From NCBI RefSeq assembly GCF_001517105.1, contig NZ_LPVF01000010.1, positions 310,001 to 374,000 on the forward strand: 64,000 nucleotides of DNA, written 5' to 3'. Positions 28,151 to 37,647 of this stretch are shown here, one piece after another. Below the pieces are notes generated by a model. The model made no database searches. It was given only the letters and a program-made list of their open reading frames with translations, and was not told where the DNA came from. This stretch comes from Bacillus halotolerans. GTDB taxonomy: Bacteria > Bacillota > Bacilli > Bacillales > Bacillaceae. The translations under genes and the position numbers were made by a program. The first letter of the stretch is position 1, and every line of letters begins with the position of its first letter.

Positions 28151-29365
28151 TTACTTAGAAAGTTCAAACACTTCATGCAAAGCGTTTACAGCAGGAACCA
28201 TGTCCTCTTCATGGACAAGCACCCAGATGGTCGTGTGGCTGTCCGCCGACTGCAGAATAGGAATCTCTTTCTCTGATAGAGCTGTCACAATTTTAGACGT
28301 TACACCCGGGACGCCCATGATACCGGCACCGACCGCCGAAACTTTTGCGCAGTTTTTCGTCACCATCGGGTCATAACCCATATCCATTAAGATGCGCTGA
28401 GCTGTTTCCGTCTTGTTCCCAGCCACCGTATAAACGATTTCACTAGGTGTAATGTTAAAGAAATCAACGCTGATCCCTGCACTCGCCATCGCTTTAAAAA
28501 CTTCAGTCTGAACGTTATACTGACCGATTTTTGAAGGCACTTTGAACTGTGTGACATCTTTGACATGGGCAATTCCGGTAATCAGCCGTTCAAAAACATC
28601 ACTGCCGACATTGGAAGAATGATGTGATGTCACCAATGTGCCTTTATCTTTGGAATATGTTGAGCGGACGCGAATCGGAACCTTAGCCTGCATCGCAATC
28701 TCCACAGCTCGCGGATGAATCACTTTCGCTCCCTGGTACGCCAGGTTGCAGATTTCTGTATATGTTACTACAGGAAGCGGTTTCGCGTTTTCCACTACTC
28801 TCGGATCAGCAGTCATCACACCTTCAACATCTGTGAAAATGTCGATGTATTCAGCGTCAATTGCCGCCCCAAGTGCAGCTGCAGACGTATCGCTGCCCCC
28901 TCTTCCGATCGTTGTTGTATCGCCCTTTTCAGTAGCACCTTGGAATCCTGCGACGACTACTGCGTCATGATTCGCAAGCACACTGAATAAACGCTCCGGT
29001 TTCATTTCAAGGATTTTCGCATTTGTATGCTGATCATTCGTTAAGAACCCAGCCTGAGCCCCTGTCAGTGCAGATGCTTTTACACCGTTATCCAGCAGCA
29101 TGCTCGTAAAGACGACAGAAGAAATCGTCTCTCCGCATGATAAAAGCAGATCCTGCTCTCTCGGGGAAATCGCAGACTGGTCGCCGTAAAGCAGTCCCAA
29201 CAGAGAGTCTGTTGCGTACGGATCACCCTTCCGGCCCATCGCAGAAACGACAACGACAACCTTATATCCTTCACTGATTGCTTCTTTAATGTGCTCTAAA
29301 GCCAGTTTACGTCCTTTGTCATCTTTTACAGATGTCCCGCCAAACTTCTGAACAATTATCTTCAC
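28151..29365 (-). CDS. dapG: Aspartokinase I (diaminopimelate-sensitive)
   Basis: DapG phosphorylates aspartate, the first step of the aspartate family pathway; this isoform is inhibited by meso-diaminopimelate. The 404-residue chain starts at the second GTG (29365), with TTTGGAG 8 bases upstream; an earlier GTG (29374) overlaps the ribosome site. Motifs: KFGGTS (about 6-11), GRGGSDTSA (around 153-161) and two C-terminal ACT domains (about 265-404). B. subtilis DapG mRNA is known to have an internal start for the small subunit; Met codons exist in that part. It lies between asd and dapA. Confidence 0.96.
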   Translation of the reverse strand: MKIIVQKFGGTSVKDDKGRKLALEHIKEAISEGYKVVVVVSAMGRKGDPYATDSLLGLLYGDQSAISPREQDLLLSCGETISSVVFTSMLLDNGVKASALTGAQAGFLTNDQHTNAKILEMKPERLFSVLANHDAVVVAGFQGATEKGDTTTIGRGGSDTSAAALGAAIDAEYIDIFTDVEGVMTADPRVVENAKPLPVVTYTEICNLAYQGAKVIHPRAVEIAMQAKVPIRVRSTYSKDKGTLVTSHHSSNVGSDVFERLITGIAHVKDVTQFKVPSKIGQYNVQTEVFKAMASAGISVDFFNITPSEIVYTVAGNKTETAQRILMDMGYDPMVTKNCAKVSAVGAGIMGVPGVTSKIVTALSEKEIPILQSADSHTTIWVLVHEEDMVPAVNALHEVFELSK

Positions 29366-29393
29366 TGTTTTCACTCCAAATTATTCGGACGTA

Positions 29394-29433
29394 ACAGAAG
29401 AGAGCAGGCTATTTGCGCCTTACTCTCTTCTAT
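29394..29433 (-). other. Strong intercistronic hairpin between asd and dapG
   Basis: AGAAGAGAG (29396-29404) and CTCTCTTCT (29423-29431) form a perfect 9-bp stem with an inner GGC/GCC extension. The minus strand continues GTTACGTCC, so there is no U-tract. It sits 18 bases after the asd stop and 30 bases before dapG, and is more likely a processing or stability element than a terminator. Confidence 0.75.
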
Positions 29434-29456
29434 TCGTCTTTGGGAAATTCTTTCTT

Positions 29457-30497
29457 TTATACGAGGTTTAGTTTTTTCAGGCTTTCTGCAATTTGAACAG
29501 AGTTCCATGCTGCGCCTTTTAATAGGTTATCAGAAACTACCCATAAATGAAAACCGTTTGCTCTGTCCAAGTCTTTGCGGATGCGGCCTACAAACACATC
29601 GTTTTTGCCGACTGCATCGGCAGGCATCGGATAAAGCTGCTGGCTCAGTTCGTCCTGAAGTGTAATGCCAGGAGCTTCTTTTAATAGATTTTTAATATCT
29701 TGCACAGTAGCGTCATCTCGGTCTACCTCGATGTAAACGGACTCTGAATGGCCGGTTTCAATCGGAAGTCTCACACATGTAGCCGCTACTTGAAGCTCAG
29801 GCATGTGCATGATTTTTTTCGTTTCATTTATCATTTTCATTTCCTCAAACGTATAGCCGTTATCTTGGAATTTATCAATTTGCGGAATCGCATTGAAAGC
29901 GATTTGATAGTGTTTTTTATCCCCTTTTACAGGCATAATCTCTGGTTTGATTTCTTCGTTGTTCAAAATCGCCTCTGTTTGGCTGTACAGCTCTTTTACA
30001 GCTTCATTTCCCGCTCCTGATACCGCTTGGTAAGTTGATACGATAACTTTGTTTAAGCCGTAAGCTTTGCGGATCGGTTCCAGTGCAGCCACCATTTGAA
30101 TTGTAGAGCAGTTAGGATTGGCAATAATGCCGTTGTGTTCGTGCAAGTCTGCCTCGTTAACTTCAGGCACAACAAGCGGTGTATTTTCGTCCATACGGAA
30201 CGCACTTGTATTATCTATAACAATAGCGCCGCGTTTTACAGCTTCGGGTGCCAATGCCTGTGATACGCTTCCGCCGGCGCTGAACAAAGCAATATTTACT
30301 CCTTCAAAGCTTTCAGGAGAAGCTTCCTGTACAGTCAGCTCTTGGTCTTTAAATGTGACTTGGGTACCCGCAGAGCGTTTTGAAGATAGCAATGTAAGTG
30401 TGTCCATTTCAAAATTTCTGTCTTCAAGTGTTTTAAGCATTTGTTGTCCTACAGCTCCTGTCGCTCCGACAACAGCTACGTGTAAACCTCTTCCCAT
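29457..30497 (-). CDS. asd: Aspartate-semialdehyde dehydrogenase
   Basis: Asd reduces aspartyl phosphate to aspartate semialdehyde with NADPH. The 346-residue protein starts [10 protein letters not shown] at 30497 behind GGAAGGAGTTTTACAG; seven more codons are open upstream but lie in the ribosome site. It has the nucleotide-binding loop GATGAVG (11-17) and the active-site cysteine C130 in NPNCST. It is the first gene of the asd-dapG-dapA cluster, which follows dpaB by 125 bases. Confidence 0.97.
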   Translation of the reverse strand: MGRGLHVAVVGATGAVGQQMLKTLEDRNFEMDTLTLLSSKRSAGTQVTFKDQELTVQEASPESFEGVNIALFSAGGSVSQALAPEAVKRGAIVIDNTSAFRMDENTPLVVPEVNEADLHEHNGIIANPNCSTIQMVAALEPIRKAYGLNKVIVSTYQAVSGAGNEAVKELYSQTEAILNNEEIKPEIMPVKGDKKHYQIAFNAIPQIDKFQDNGYTFEEMKMINETKKIMHMPELQVAATCVRLPIETGHSESVYIEVDRDDATVQDIKNLLKEAPGITLQDELSQQLYPMPADAVGKNDVFVGRIRKDLDRANGFHLWVVSDNLLKGAAWNSVQIAESLKKLNLV

Positions 30498-30622
30498 CTG
30501 TAAAACTCCTTCCGCCAATCAGCTTCATTGAATTGATTTGACTATAATTTTACGTTTTATTTTACCATAGAATATGCGGGTGATGATCGAATTTTTTTGT
30601 TTGGGAAAGATTTTCTGTATAT

Positions 30623-31225
30623 TTAGTCATTTCCCTGATAATTATCAACGAGAATCGGCTGAAGCTGCTGATGCATCAGCGCCTTTTCAACGGTTTGAGG
30701 AAGCAGATCCATTTTGGCAACCATTGAATTCGGTTTTTTGAAGGGATCGTCTTGCCCAAATGGAATAAAGAAGATATTTTTGGTAGACATGAGCCTCATT
30801 AAGTTTGTGCCGTTTAAACCGAGAGCGTCATTTGTTGATATACCGAGAACGACCGGCCGATTGTTTCTGATTGTTGCTTTTGCAGCCATCAGTACAGGGC
30901 TGTCTGTCATAGCGTTGGCGAGCTTGCTCATCGAGTTTCCAGTTAAAGGAGCAATTACCATGCAGTCCAGCGGAAGCTTTGGCCCGAGGGGTTCAGCCTT
31001 TACAATTGAATCAATTGCCTCATATCCGGTAAGGTCTTCAATCTTTTTAACCCATTCTGCTCCTTCTCCAAAGCGTGTATCAGTCGATTTTACAGTAAAT
31101 GTGACAACCGGCCGAACTTCCGCTCCTTCATTGACTAGCGCCTCAATTTGCGGAAACACCGCTTCATATGTGCAATGCGAGCCGGTCAGTCCAAATCCGA
31201 TTCTTTTCCCTTTTAGTGACGACAT
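30623..31225 (-). CDS. dpaB: Dipicolinate synthase subunit B
   Basis: DpaB (SpoVFB) is the flavoprotein-like subunit of dipicolinate synthase, made in the mother cell late in sporulation. It forms dipicolinic acid with DpaA. The 200-residue product resembles the phosphopantothenoylcysteine decarboxylase/UbiX flavoprotein family: GFGLTGSHCTYEAVFPQ near the N-terminus and APLTGNSMSKLANAMTDSP around 95-110. It starts two bases after dpaA, so the two genes are coupled. Confidence 0.96.
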   Translation of the reverse strand: MSSLKGKRIGFGLTGSHCTYEAVFPQIEALVNEGAEVRPVVTFTVKSTDTRFGEGAEWVKKIEDLTGYEAIDSIVKAEPLGPKLPLDCMVIAPLTGNSMSKLANAMTDSPVLMAAKATIRNNRPVVLGISTNDALGLNGTNLMRLMSTKNIFFIPFGQDDPFKKPNSMVAKMDLLPQTVEKALMHQQLQPILVDNYQGND

Positions 31226-31227
31226 TC

Positions 31228-32121
31228 TTATTTCCCCTCCTCAGCATGTAGTTCAGCCAAAAGCTTGCTCAAGACATTGGCGAGGATCTGCCCTGCTGTT
31301 TTAGGAGCGACAATCCCCGGCAAACCAGGGGCAAGGAGTGCCTTAATCCCTTGTTTTTCAGCATATTTAAAATCGGTTCCGCCGGGACGTGAAGCCAGAT
31401 CCAATATTAAGGTTTTCGGTGTCATGCGAGAAAGCACAGTTTGATTCAAAATCATGCTCGGTATGGTATTAATACAAATATCTATATCTTTGACATGCTC
31501 TTTGAGTTCATCAGTGTGAAACGGAACGAGCCCCATTTCGGTGATGCGCGCCAGATGCGCTGAACTTCTTGCCCCGACCTTTACATTCGCTCCAAGCGCG
31601 GCAAATGTACGGGCGATCGTCATTCCGGTGCGTCCCAGCCCGAGAACCGCCACCTGAGATCCGTGTATCGTATAATCTGTGTGCTGAATGGCCAGCATGA
31701 TGGTTCCCTCTACTGTCGGAATAGAATTGTATATCGCAATGTCATCCCGCTCAAACAGCTTAACAAGTTTTCTGTTTGCTTGAGCTGCAATGTTTTCTAA
31801 ATAGGCGTTAGAAATCCCTGAGAAAATGACACAGTGTGCAGGCGTTTGGTCAAGGTGCTCCTGTTTTAAAACAACTTCTTCATTTGAAAATACGGTTGAT
31901 ACGACACCTTCTCCTGTTGTCGCAGACACAGGAAGAATGATACTGTCTATTTGCTGATAAGGAATTTCATCAATATTGCATTTTACAGCTCCGGTAAAAC
32001 CGTGATCCAATTGGTCAAAACCGACGAGATAGATGTCAGTCTGCTGTTCAGTGAGCTTTCTAATAATTTCGAGCTGTCTTGCGTCACCGCCGATAACTGC
32101 AATTTTCAATCCGGTTAACAT
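31228..32121 (-). CDS. dpaA: Dipicolinate synthase subunit A
   Basis: DpaA (SpoVFA) is the NAD(P)-binding subunit of dipicolinate synthase, which oxidises the product of DapA to dipicolinic acid for the spore core. The 297-residue protein has two Rossmann-like parts: IGGDARQLE near residue 10 and GLGRTGMTIARTFAALG near 157. The start follows AAGAAGGTGAACGTTTAAC. A SigK promoter lies 55-85 bases upstream, as expected for mother-cell expression. Confidence 0.96.
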   Translation of the reverse strand: MLTGLKIAVIGGDARQLEIIRKLTEQQTDIYLVGFDQLDHGFTGAVKCNIDEIPYQQIDSIILPVSATTGEGVVSTVFSNEEVVLKQEHLDQTPAHCVIFSGISNAYLENIAAQANRKLVKLFERDDIAIYNSIPTVEGTIMLAIQHTDYTIHGSQVAVLGLGRTGMTIARTFAALGANVKVGARSSAHLARITEMGLVPFHTDELKEHVKDIDICINTIPSMILNQTVLSRMTPKTLILDLASRPGGTDFKYAEKQGIKALLAPGLPGIVAPKTAGQILANVLSKLLAELHAEEGK

Positions 32122-32176
32122 GTTAAACGTTCACCTTCTTTGTATATACTGGATCCCTAGCTGTTAAGCTCCCCTT

Positions 32177-32205
32177 CATCTTATGATCAAAAGGAAATAG
32201 CGGTG
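32177..32205 (-). promoter_or_regulatory. SigK promoter of dpaA-dpaB
   Basis: CACC (32202-32205) and CATAAGATG (32177-32185) are 16 bases apart on the minus strand, close to AC / CATAnnnTA. The operon is a known SigK target. Confidence 0.75.
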
Positions 32206-32225
32206 AATTAAAACATACGCTTTTT

Positions 32226-32264
32226 TCACACAAAAAAACATCGGCAGACTCAGCCGATGTTTGG
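32226..32264 (-). terminator. Intrinsic terminator of ymxH
   Basis: ACATCGGC and GCCGATGT form an 8-bp stem with a 7-base loop followed by TTTTTTTGTGTG on the minus strand. Confidence 0.93.
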
Positions 32265-32312
32265 ATGTTTTCATGAAAGCCCATAACCTGCAGAGTTGGG
32301 CCTTTTCTATAG

Positions 32313-32570
32313 TTACTCTTGGTGAGGAGAAATTTCCTCAGGGACATCTAAAATGATCATATCTGATCCGATCTTTTGAATATGATTCCAGGGGACACGA
32401 ATGTCTTGACCGTGTTTTCTCAAACCAAACCATTTGACTGTCGGAATGAGGAGCGCTGTGATCTGACCATCCTGTTCATTGATTTCTAAATCGGTCTGAC
32501 CCAGTACTCCCAGCCGTTCAGCTCTTTTGATGTCGACAATTTCCTTCCCGGATAATTCACTGAGCCGCAT
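32313..32570 (-). CDS. ymxH: PRC-barrel protein YmxH (YlmC family)
   Basis: YmxH is an 85-residue PRC-barrel domain protein of the YlmC/YmxH sporulation-associated family. It starts MRLSELSGKEIVDIKRAERLG at 32570 behind AAGGGGGTGACAGAG; a GTG three codons earlier lies within that site. The PRC-barrel spans nearly the whole chain. Function unknown. It lies between mlpA and the dpaA operon and has its own terminator. Confidence 0.92.
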   Translation of the reverse strand: MRLSELSGKEIVDIKRAERLGVLGQTDLEINEQDGQITALLIPTVKWFGLRKHGQDIRVPWNHIQKIGSDMIILDVPEEISPHQE

Positions 32571-32606
32571 CTCTGTCACCCCCTTGTACTATGTATGATC
32601 AAAAGG

Positions 32607-32646
32607 ATAAAAAAATGCCTGCTCCGTTTCAGGGCAGGCATTTCGG
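32607..32646 (-). terminator. Intrinsic terminator of mlpA
   Basis: AAATGCCTGC and GCAGGCATTT form a 10-bp stem, followed by TTTTTTATCC on the minus strand, directly after the mlpA stop. Confidence 0.93.
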
Positions 32647-32648
32647 AT

Positions 32649-33878
32649 TTATGACGGCATATTGCCGGAAGGGCTGATAAGAGCCAGAGAATAGTCATTC
32701 GTAAACATTTCTCTGGCAAGACCGTTGACACGTTCTAAGTTTACAGCGTTTAATTCATTAATAATTTCGTCTAATGTTTTGTGTTTTCCGAGCAGCAGTT
32801 CATTTTTACCGTTTCGGCTCATTTTGCTGTTCGTGCTTTCTAAGCTCAGCATCAAGCTTCCCTTCATTTGCTCCTTGCTGTTTTCCAGCTCTTTCGGCGT
32901 TATGCCGTCGCGCTTTAATGTTGCAAGGGTTTCTTGAATGGTTTCTGACAGCTGCTGAAGCTGATTTGCACCTGTTCCGCCATAAATGGTGAGCATGCCG
33001 CTGTCCTCATATGAGCTGTGATAGCTGTAAACAGAATAAGCGAGCCCTTTATCTTCACGAACATCTTGGAACAGGCGGCTGCTCATGCTGCCTCCGAGCA
33101 CATTATTAAGGACGATCAAATCATAAATTTTTTCATGACCGACTTCCAGCCCCTTAAATCCCAGACATAAATGGGCTTGTTCTGTTTCTTTTTTTCTTGT
33201 GAGTTTTTCTGTATGGAATCCGGGCTTCTGAAGACCTGTCGCTTTGCCCTTTGCCTCGTATGATCCGAACCATTTTTCTACATCTTTTATAAAGCTTTCT
33301 GAAATATTACCGGCTACAGAAATAACGACACGGTCCGGCGTATAATAATCATGCATGTACTGTCTGAGAGAGTCGCCGTTAAAGGAATCAAGCGTTTCCT
33401 CTGTGCCTAGAATCGGATAGCCTAAAGAATGATTCCCGTACGTGGCTTTGCTCAGTAAATCATGAACAATATCATCGGGCGCGTCTTCATACATTTTTAT
33501 TTCTTCGTAAACCACATTTTTTTCTTTTTTCAGCTCGTTTTCATCAAAAGTTGAATGAAAGAACATATCTGCTAATACGTCAAGTGCGTAATTCGCATGC
33601 TCATCAAGCACCTTTGCATAATAGCAGGTATATTCCTTTGAGGTAAACGCATTGACCTGACCGCCAATACGATCAAAAGATTCTGCTATCTCACGTGCAG
33701 ATCTTGTGCTAGTCCCTTTGAAGAACATATGCTCCAAAAAGTGGGAAATCCCATTTATCTCCGGCGTTTCGTGCCGCGAGCCTGTACCAATCCAAACGCC
33801 GATCGCGACAGAACGGACTGTCGGGTTATTTTCAAGCACAACTCTTACACCATTTTGACATGTATATCGTTTAATCAA
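32649..33878 (-). CDS. mlpA: M16-family zinc metalloprotease MlpA
   Basis: MlpA is a 409-residue mitochondrial-processing-peptidase-like protease with the inverted zinc motif H46-FLEH50 and the distal glutamate in the VYEEIKMYEDAPDD region (about 120-130). It was reported to affect exoprotease gene expression in B. subtilis. The start is an ATG with AGGAGGAACAAATTTG upstream. It follows ylxY and ends at a strong terminator. Unlike YmfF/YmfH it is a single gene with no inactive partner next to it. Confidence 0.93.
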   Translation of the reverse strand: MIKRYTCQNGVRVVLENNPTVRSVAIGVWIGTGSRHETPEINGISHFLEHMFFKGTSTRSAREIAESFDRIGGQVNAFTSKEYTCYYAKVLDEHANYALDVLADMFFHSTFDENELKKEKNVVYEEIKMYEDAPDDIVHDLLSKATYGNHSLGYPILGTEETLDSFNGDSLRQYMHDYYTPDRVVISVAGNISESFIKDVEKWFGSYEAKGKATGLQKPGFHTEKLTRKKETEQAHLCLGFKGLEVGHEKIYDLIVLNNVLGGSMSSRLFQDVREDKGLAYSVYSYHSSYEDSGMLTIYGGTGANQLQQLSETIQETLATLKRDGITPKELENSKEQMKGSLMLSLESTNSKMSRNGKNELLLGKHKTLDEIINELNAVNLERVNGLAREMFTNDYSLALISPSGNMPS

Positions 33879-33916
33879 ATTTGTTCCTCCTATTCAAAGA
33901 CTGGCTGCCTGCCCTG

Positions 33917-34875
33917 TTACTTCAACAGTCTTGTTTCATCCATTAGTTCAGTGACTGTTCCAAGCGCATATCCTTTATCTTTTATCTTTGTAATCAGCGC
34001 TTCAAGACTTTCCGCCGTGGGATTGGTCGGATGCATTAGAATCATGGCACCATTATGTATCTTGCTTAACACCCGCGTTTGAAGTGCAGACGGAGCCGGT
34101 TTTTGCCAGTCGATTGTATCAACTGTCCACATCACTGTTCCCATATGTTTCTTAGCTGCAATGTCAACAACCGCTTTCCTGAAACTCCCGCTTGGCGGAG
34201 CGAACCATTTCGGCTTGACGCCGAGCGTTTTTTCTATTTGCTCATTCGTCTTGTCGAGCTGTTCGGAAATTCTTCCTGTAGTCAGTTTGCTCATATCCGG
34301 ATGATTGTATGAATGATTTCCGATTTCATGTCCTTCTTCCGCAATCTTTTTAGCCAGCTGTTCATTGTTTTTCACCCAATTGCCTTCCAGAAAAAACGTA
34401 GCCTTCACGTTATGCTTTTGAAGGACAGGGAGCATTCTTTCCAAATATTCGTTTCCCCATGCCACATTAATTAAAAAAGCCACCATCGGTTTTTCCGGAT
34501 TCCCTTTGTAAATAGGCTCTGGCTGAAGAGACTCAAGATGAACGCTTGGTTTTATTTGACTGTACACTAAATCGTTTTCCCGAAACTCACCGTGCTTTTT
34601 CATTTTTTTATATGATTTTTCAATATTGACCTTTAAACCATTGTAACCGGGAATGCTTTTCCACACCTTGTCTATTCTTGCATTCTGAGGCTTTACTTCA
34701 TAATCTGGCGCCTTTTGAAGCAATTCTTCATATAACGGGTCTTTGGACGCCGAGACGGTCACCGTATCTTGTTTCATTGCCCCTATATAATCAAGTGTGT
34801 GCGGATTTTTCATCATCTCGAATGAAACAAAAAAAGAAATAGAAAAACGGCAAACGGTACAAATTTTTTGTACAT
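33917..34875 (-). pseudogene. ylxY: Polysaccharide-deacetylase-like protein YlxY, frameshifted in the signal peptide
   Basis: YlxY is a secreted NodB-fold protein. The normal start is the ATG at 34875 behind a GGGGGGGACAGAAC site, giving a signal peptide MYKKFVPFAVFLFLF. A T-run on the minus strand (34829-34835) has seven T where eight are needed, so the frame ends two stops later. The rest of the gene is intact from an internal ATG-ATG at 34816-34811 to 33917. The span of 959 bases is one less than the 320 codons of the intact gene. NodB motif 2 is present (HSYNH) but motif 1 reads LINVAWG instead of TFDDG, so the catalytic aspartate is missing; it may not be a deacetylase even when intact. 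Confidence 0.88.
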
Positions 34876-34943
34876 GTTCTGTCCCCCCCTCACCTCACAT
34901 TATGAAGGAGAAGGACAAGGTAGAACCCGCTTGCTTTTTAAAG

Positions 34944-34980
34944 CGTCAAAATAAAGAAGCCGGGTCTCCCAGGCTCCTTT
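34944..34980 (-). terminator. Intrinsic terminator of pnpA
   Basis: GGAGCC-T-GGG and CCC-GGCTTC pair (one bulged base) around an AGA loop, followed by TTTATTTTGACG on the minus strand, 12 bases after the pnpA stop. Confidence 0.82.
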
Positions 34981-34991
34981 CATGTTTTCAT

Positions 34992-37109
34992 TTAAGATTG
35001 TTGTTCTTCTTTTTCTTTCTCTTCACGGAGCACAGCTTTACGAGACAAGTTGACCCGTCCTTGCTTATCGATTTCAGTAACCTTCACAAGAATCTCGTCT
35101 CCGATTTTGACAACATCTTCAACTTTTCCTACACGCTCAAGCGCAAGCTCTGAAATGTGCACCAAACCGTCTTTTCCGCTGAAAATTTCAACGAAAGCAC
35201 CGAACTTTTCAATTCGTTTTACTTTACCTAAGTAAAGCTGGCCGACTTCAACCTCTCTGACGAGGTCTTCGATGATTTTCTTCGCTTTTTGGTTGCTGCT
35301 TTCAACTGTCGACGAAATAAAGATTGTGCCATCCTGCTCGATATCAATTTTAACACCGGTCTCTTCGATGATTTTATTGATTTGTTTTCCGCTAGGTCCG
35401 ATGACATCGCGGATTTTATCAGGATTAATAGCCATTGTTAAAATCTTAGGCGCATATTGAGAAAGCTCTTTTCTTGATTCGCTTAATGTAGCAAGCATAC
35501 TGTTGAGGATTTCCATTCTTCCTTTTTTCGCCTGCTGAAGCGCTTCTTCAAGAATCTCTCTGGAGAGGCCTTCAATTTTAATGTCCATTTGCAGCGCCGT
35601 TACGCCCTTTGCAGTTCCGGCAACTTTAAAGTCCATGTCTCCAAGCGCATCTTCCATGCCTTGAATATCAGTCAGAACAGTATAATGTTCGCCTGATTTG
35701 ACAAGTCCCATTGCAATACCTGCGACTGGTGCTTTAATCGGTACACCGGCATCCATCATCGCAAGTGTGCTTGCACAAATACTTGCCTGAGAAGTGGAAC
35801 CGTTTGATTCAAGCACTTCGGATACAAGACGGACAGTATAAGGGAAATCTTTTTCAGATGGAATAACAGGCTCAAGCGCACGCTCACCAAGAGCTCCATG
35901 TCCGATTTCACGGCGTCCCGGTCCGCGCATCGGTCCAGTTTCCCCGACGCTGAATTGCGGGAAGTTGTAATGATGCATAAACCGTTTCGATTCTTCGACA
36001 CCTAAACCATCAAGGATTTGCACATCTCCGAGAGCACCTAACGTACAAACACTGAGAGCCTGAGTCTGTCCTCTTGTGAACAATCCGGAACCGTGTGTTC
36101 TCGGCAAGAGGCCAACCTCTGAAGAAAGCGGGCGGATTTGATCGACTCCGCGGCCGTCAGGTCTTACTTTCTCTTCAGTAATCAGGCGGCGCACTTCATT
36201 TTTGACAAGCTTGGACAAAGTCTGTTTGACTTGTTTGATTGTTTCCTCGTCATGCTCATCATCCTCGAATTTTGCCACAACTGTGTTTTTCACTTCATTA
36301 ATGGCATCTTCACGGGCATGTTTTTCATGAACCTGGATTGCTTTCAGCAGATCTTGCTCTGCTAAAGCCTTAACTTTTTCACTCAGCTCTTCGTCAATTT
36401 CATAAAGCTTAATTTCTGATTTTTCTTTGCCGACAGCTGCAACAATTTCTTCTTGGAATGCAATCAGGCGTTTAATCTCATCATGGCCGAACATAATCGC
36501 TTCTAGCATCGTTTCCTCAGGAACTTCGTCTGCTCCTGCTTCCACCATGTTAATTGCATCTTTAGTTCCGGCAACGACAAGATTGATATCACTTTTCTCA
36601 AGCTGATCAACCGTCGGGTTAATAACAAATTGATTATCAATGCGTCCGACAGTTACCCCTGCAATCGGTCCTTCAAACGGGATGTCTGATACAGAAAGTG
36701 CAAGCGATGAACCGAACATAGCAGCCATTTCTGAAGAGCAGTCTTGATCAACACTCATGACGATGCTGATGACTTGAACTTCATTACGGAATCCATCGGC
36801 GAACAAAGGCCGGATCGGACGGTCGATTAAACGGCTCGCCAAAATGGCTTTTTCACTTGGACGTCCTTCTCTTTTAATAAACCCGCCAGGTATTTTACCT
36901 ACCGCATACAATCTTTCCTCGTAGTTTACAGTAAGCGGGAAGAAATCAAGCGGTTTCGGTTCTTTTGAAGCGGTTGCTGTACTGAGTACTGCTGTATCGC
37001 CGTAGCGAACCATAACAGCACCATTTGCCTGTTTGGCAAGCTGGCCGGTTTCAACAGTAAGCGTTCTTCCGGCCCAATCTATGGTAAAGACGTGTTTTTC
37101 TTGTCCCAT
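34992..37109 (-). CDS. pnpA: Polynucleotide phosphorylase
   Basis: PNPase degrades RNA 3' to 5' by phosphorolysis and is the main 3' exonuclease of B. subtilis mRNA decay. The 705-residue protein has two RNase PH domains (about 1-215 and 315-540) separated by a helical domain. A KH domain ([20 protein letters not shown], about 555-615) and an S1 domain (about 620-690, [16 protein letters not shown]) follow, then a Glu/Gln tail. It is downstream of rpsO, the conserved rpsO-pnp order, but separated by a terminator and a candidate promoter. Confidence 0.98.
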   Translation of the reverse strand: MGQEKHVFTIDWAGRTLTVETGQLAKQANGAVMVRYGDTAVLSTATASKEPKPLDFFPLTVNYEERLYAVGKIPGGFIKREGRPSEKAILASRLIDRPIRPLFADGFRNEVQVISIVMSVDQDCSSEMAAMFGSSLALSVSDIPFEGPIAGVTVGRIDNQFVINPTVDQLEKSDINLVVAGTKDAINMVEAGADEVPEETMLEAIMFGHDEIKRLIAFQEEIVAAVGKEKSEIKLYEIDEELSEKVKALAEQDLLKAIQVHEKHAREDAINEVKNTVVAKFEDDEHDEETIKQVKQTLSKLVKNEVRRLITEEKVRPDGRGVDQIRPLSSEVGLLPRTHGSGLFTRGQTQALSVCTLGALGDVQILDGLGVEESKRFMHHYNFPQFSVGETGPMRGPGRREIGHGALGERALEPVIPSEKDFPYTVRLVSEVLESNGSTSQASICASTLAMMDAGVPIKAPVAGIAMGLVKSGEHYTVLTDIQGMEDALGDMDFKVAGTAKGVTALQMDIKIEGLSREILEEALQQAKKGRMEILNSMLATLSESRKELSQYAPKILTMAINPDKIRDVIGPSGKQINKIIEETGVKIDIEQDGTIFISSTVESSNQKAKKIIEDLVREVEVGQLYLGKVKRIEKFGAFVEIFSGKDGLVHISELALERVGKVEDVVKIGDEILVKVTEIDKQGRVNLSRKAVLREEKEKEEQQS

Positions 37110-37157
37110 ACGATTACGAACTCCTCTCTTCGTTGTGTGAAATAATCAATTACTCCT

Positions 37158-37187
37158 ATTATGAACGAAATGGATTGAACATATCAA
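37158..37187 (-). promoter_or_regulatory. Candidate SigA promoter of pnpA
   Basis: TTGATA (37182-37187) and CATAAT (37158-37163) are 18 bases apart on the minus strand, about 50 bases before the pnpA start. Confidence 0.45.
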
Positions 37188-37249
37188 TGTCAAAGTAGTA
37201 TGTAAAAGGATTTCAATGATTAGTTATAAAAAATTTTTCGCTTTTATAC

Positions 37250-37283
37250 GATAAAAAAGCGGGAATCCTCCCGCTTTTTACGA
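37250..37283 (-). terminator. Intrinsic terminator of rpsO
   Basis: AAAAAGCGGGA and TCCCGCTTTTTT pair with a short GGAT-type loop and end in TTTTTTATCG on the minus strand, immediately after the rpsO stop. Confidence 0.92.
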
Positions 37284-37559
<276 letters not shown>

Positions 37560-37561
37560 TC

Positions 37562-37625
37562 ACCTCCAAATAATATTTAGCCCCAGTTACCTAGCAACCG
37601 TCGGTGACTTCGGATTGCCAAGCAA
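37562..37625 (-). ncRNA. Candidate S15 (rpsO) leader RNA
   Basis: The transcribed leader between promoter and rpsO contains CAATCCGAAG...ACCGACGGTTGC and GGTAACTGGGGC, able to form several short helices around a junction near the start codon. Autoregulatory S15 leaders are known in Bacillus and Geobacillus. The fold itself was judged only by eye. Confidence 0.5.
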
Positions 37626-37647
37626 AGGTTTTAAGACTACGAAAACT

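Noticed and set aside
30519..30622. A defined SigA promoter for asd
   Set aside because: Several A/T-rich -10-like strings (TAAAAT, TATAGT) exist but none has a matching -35 at 16-18 bases, so none was called.
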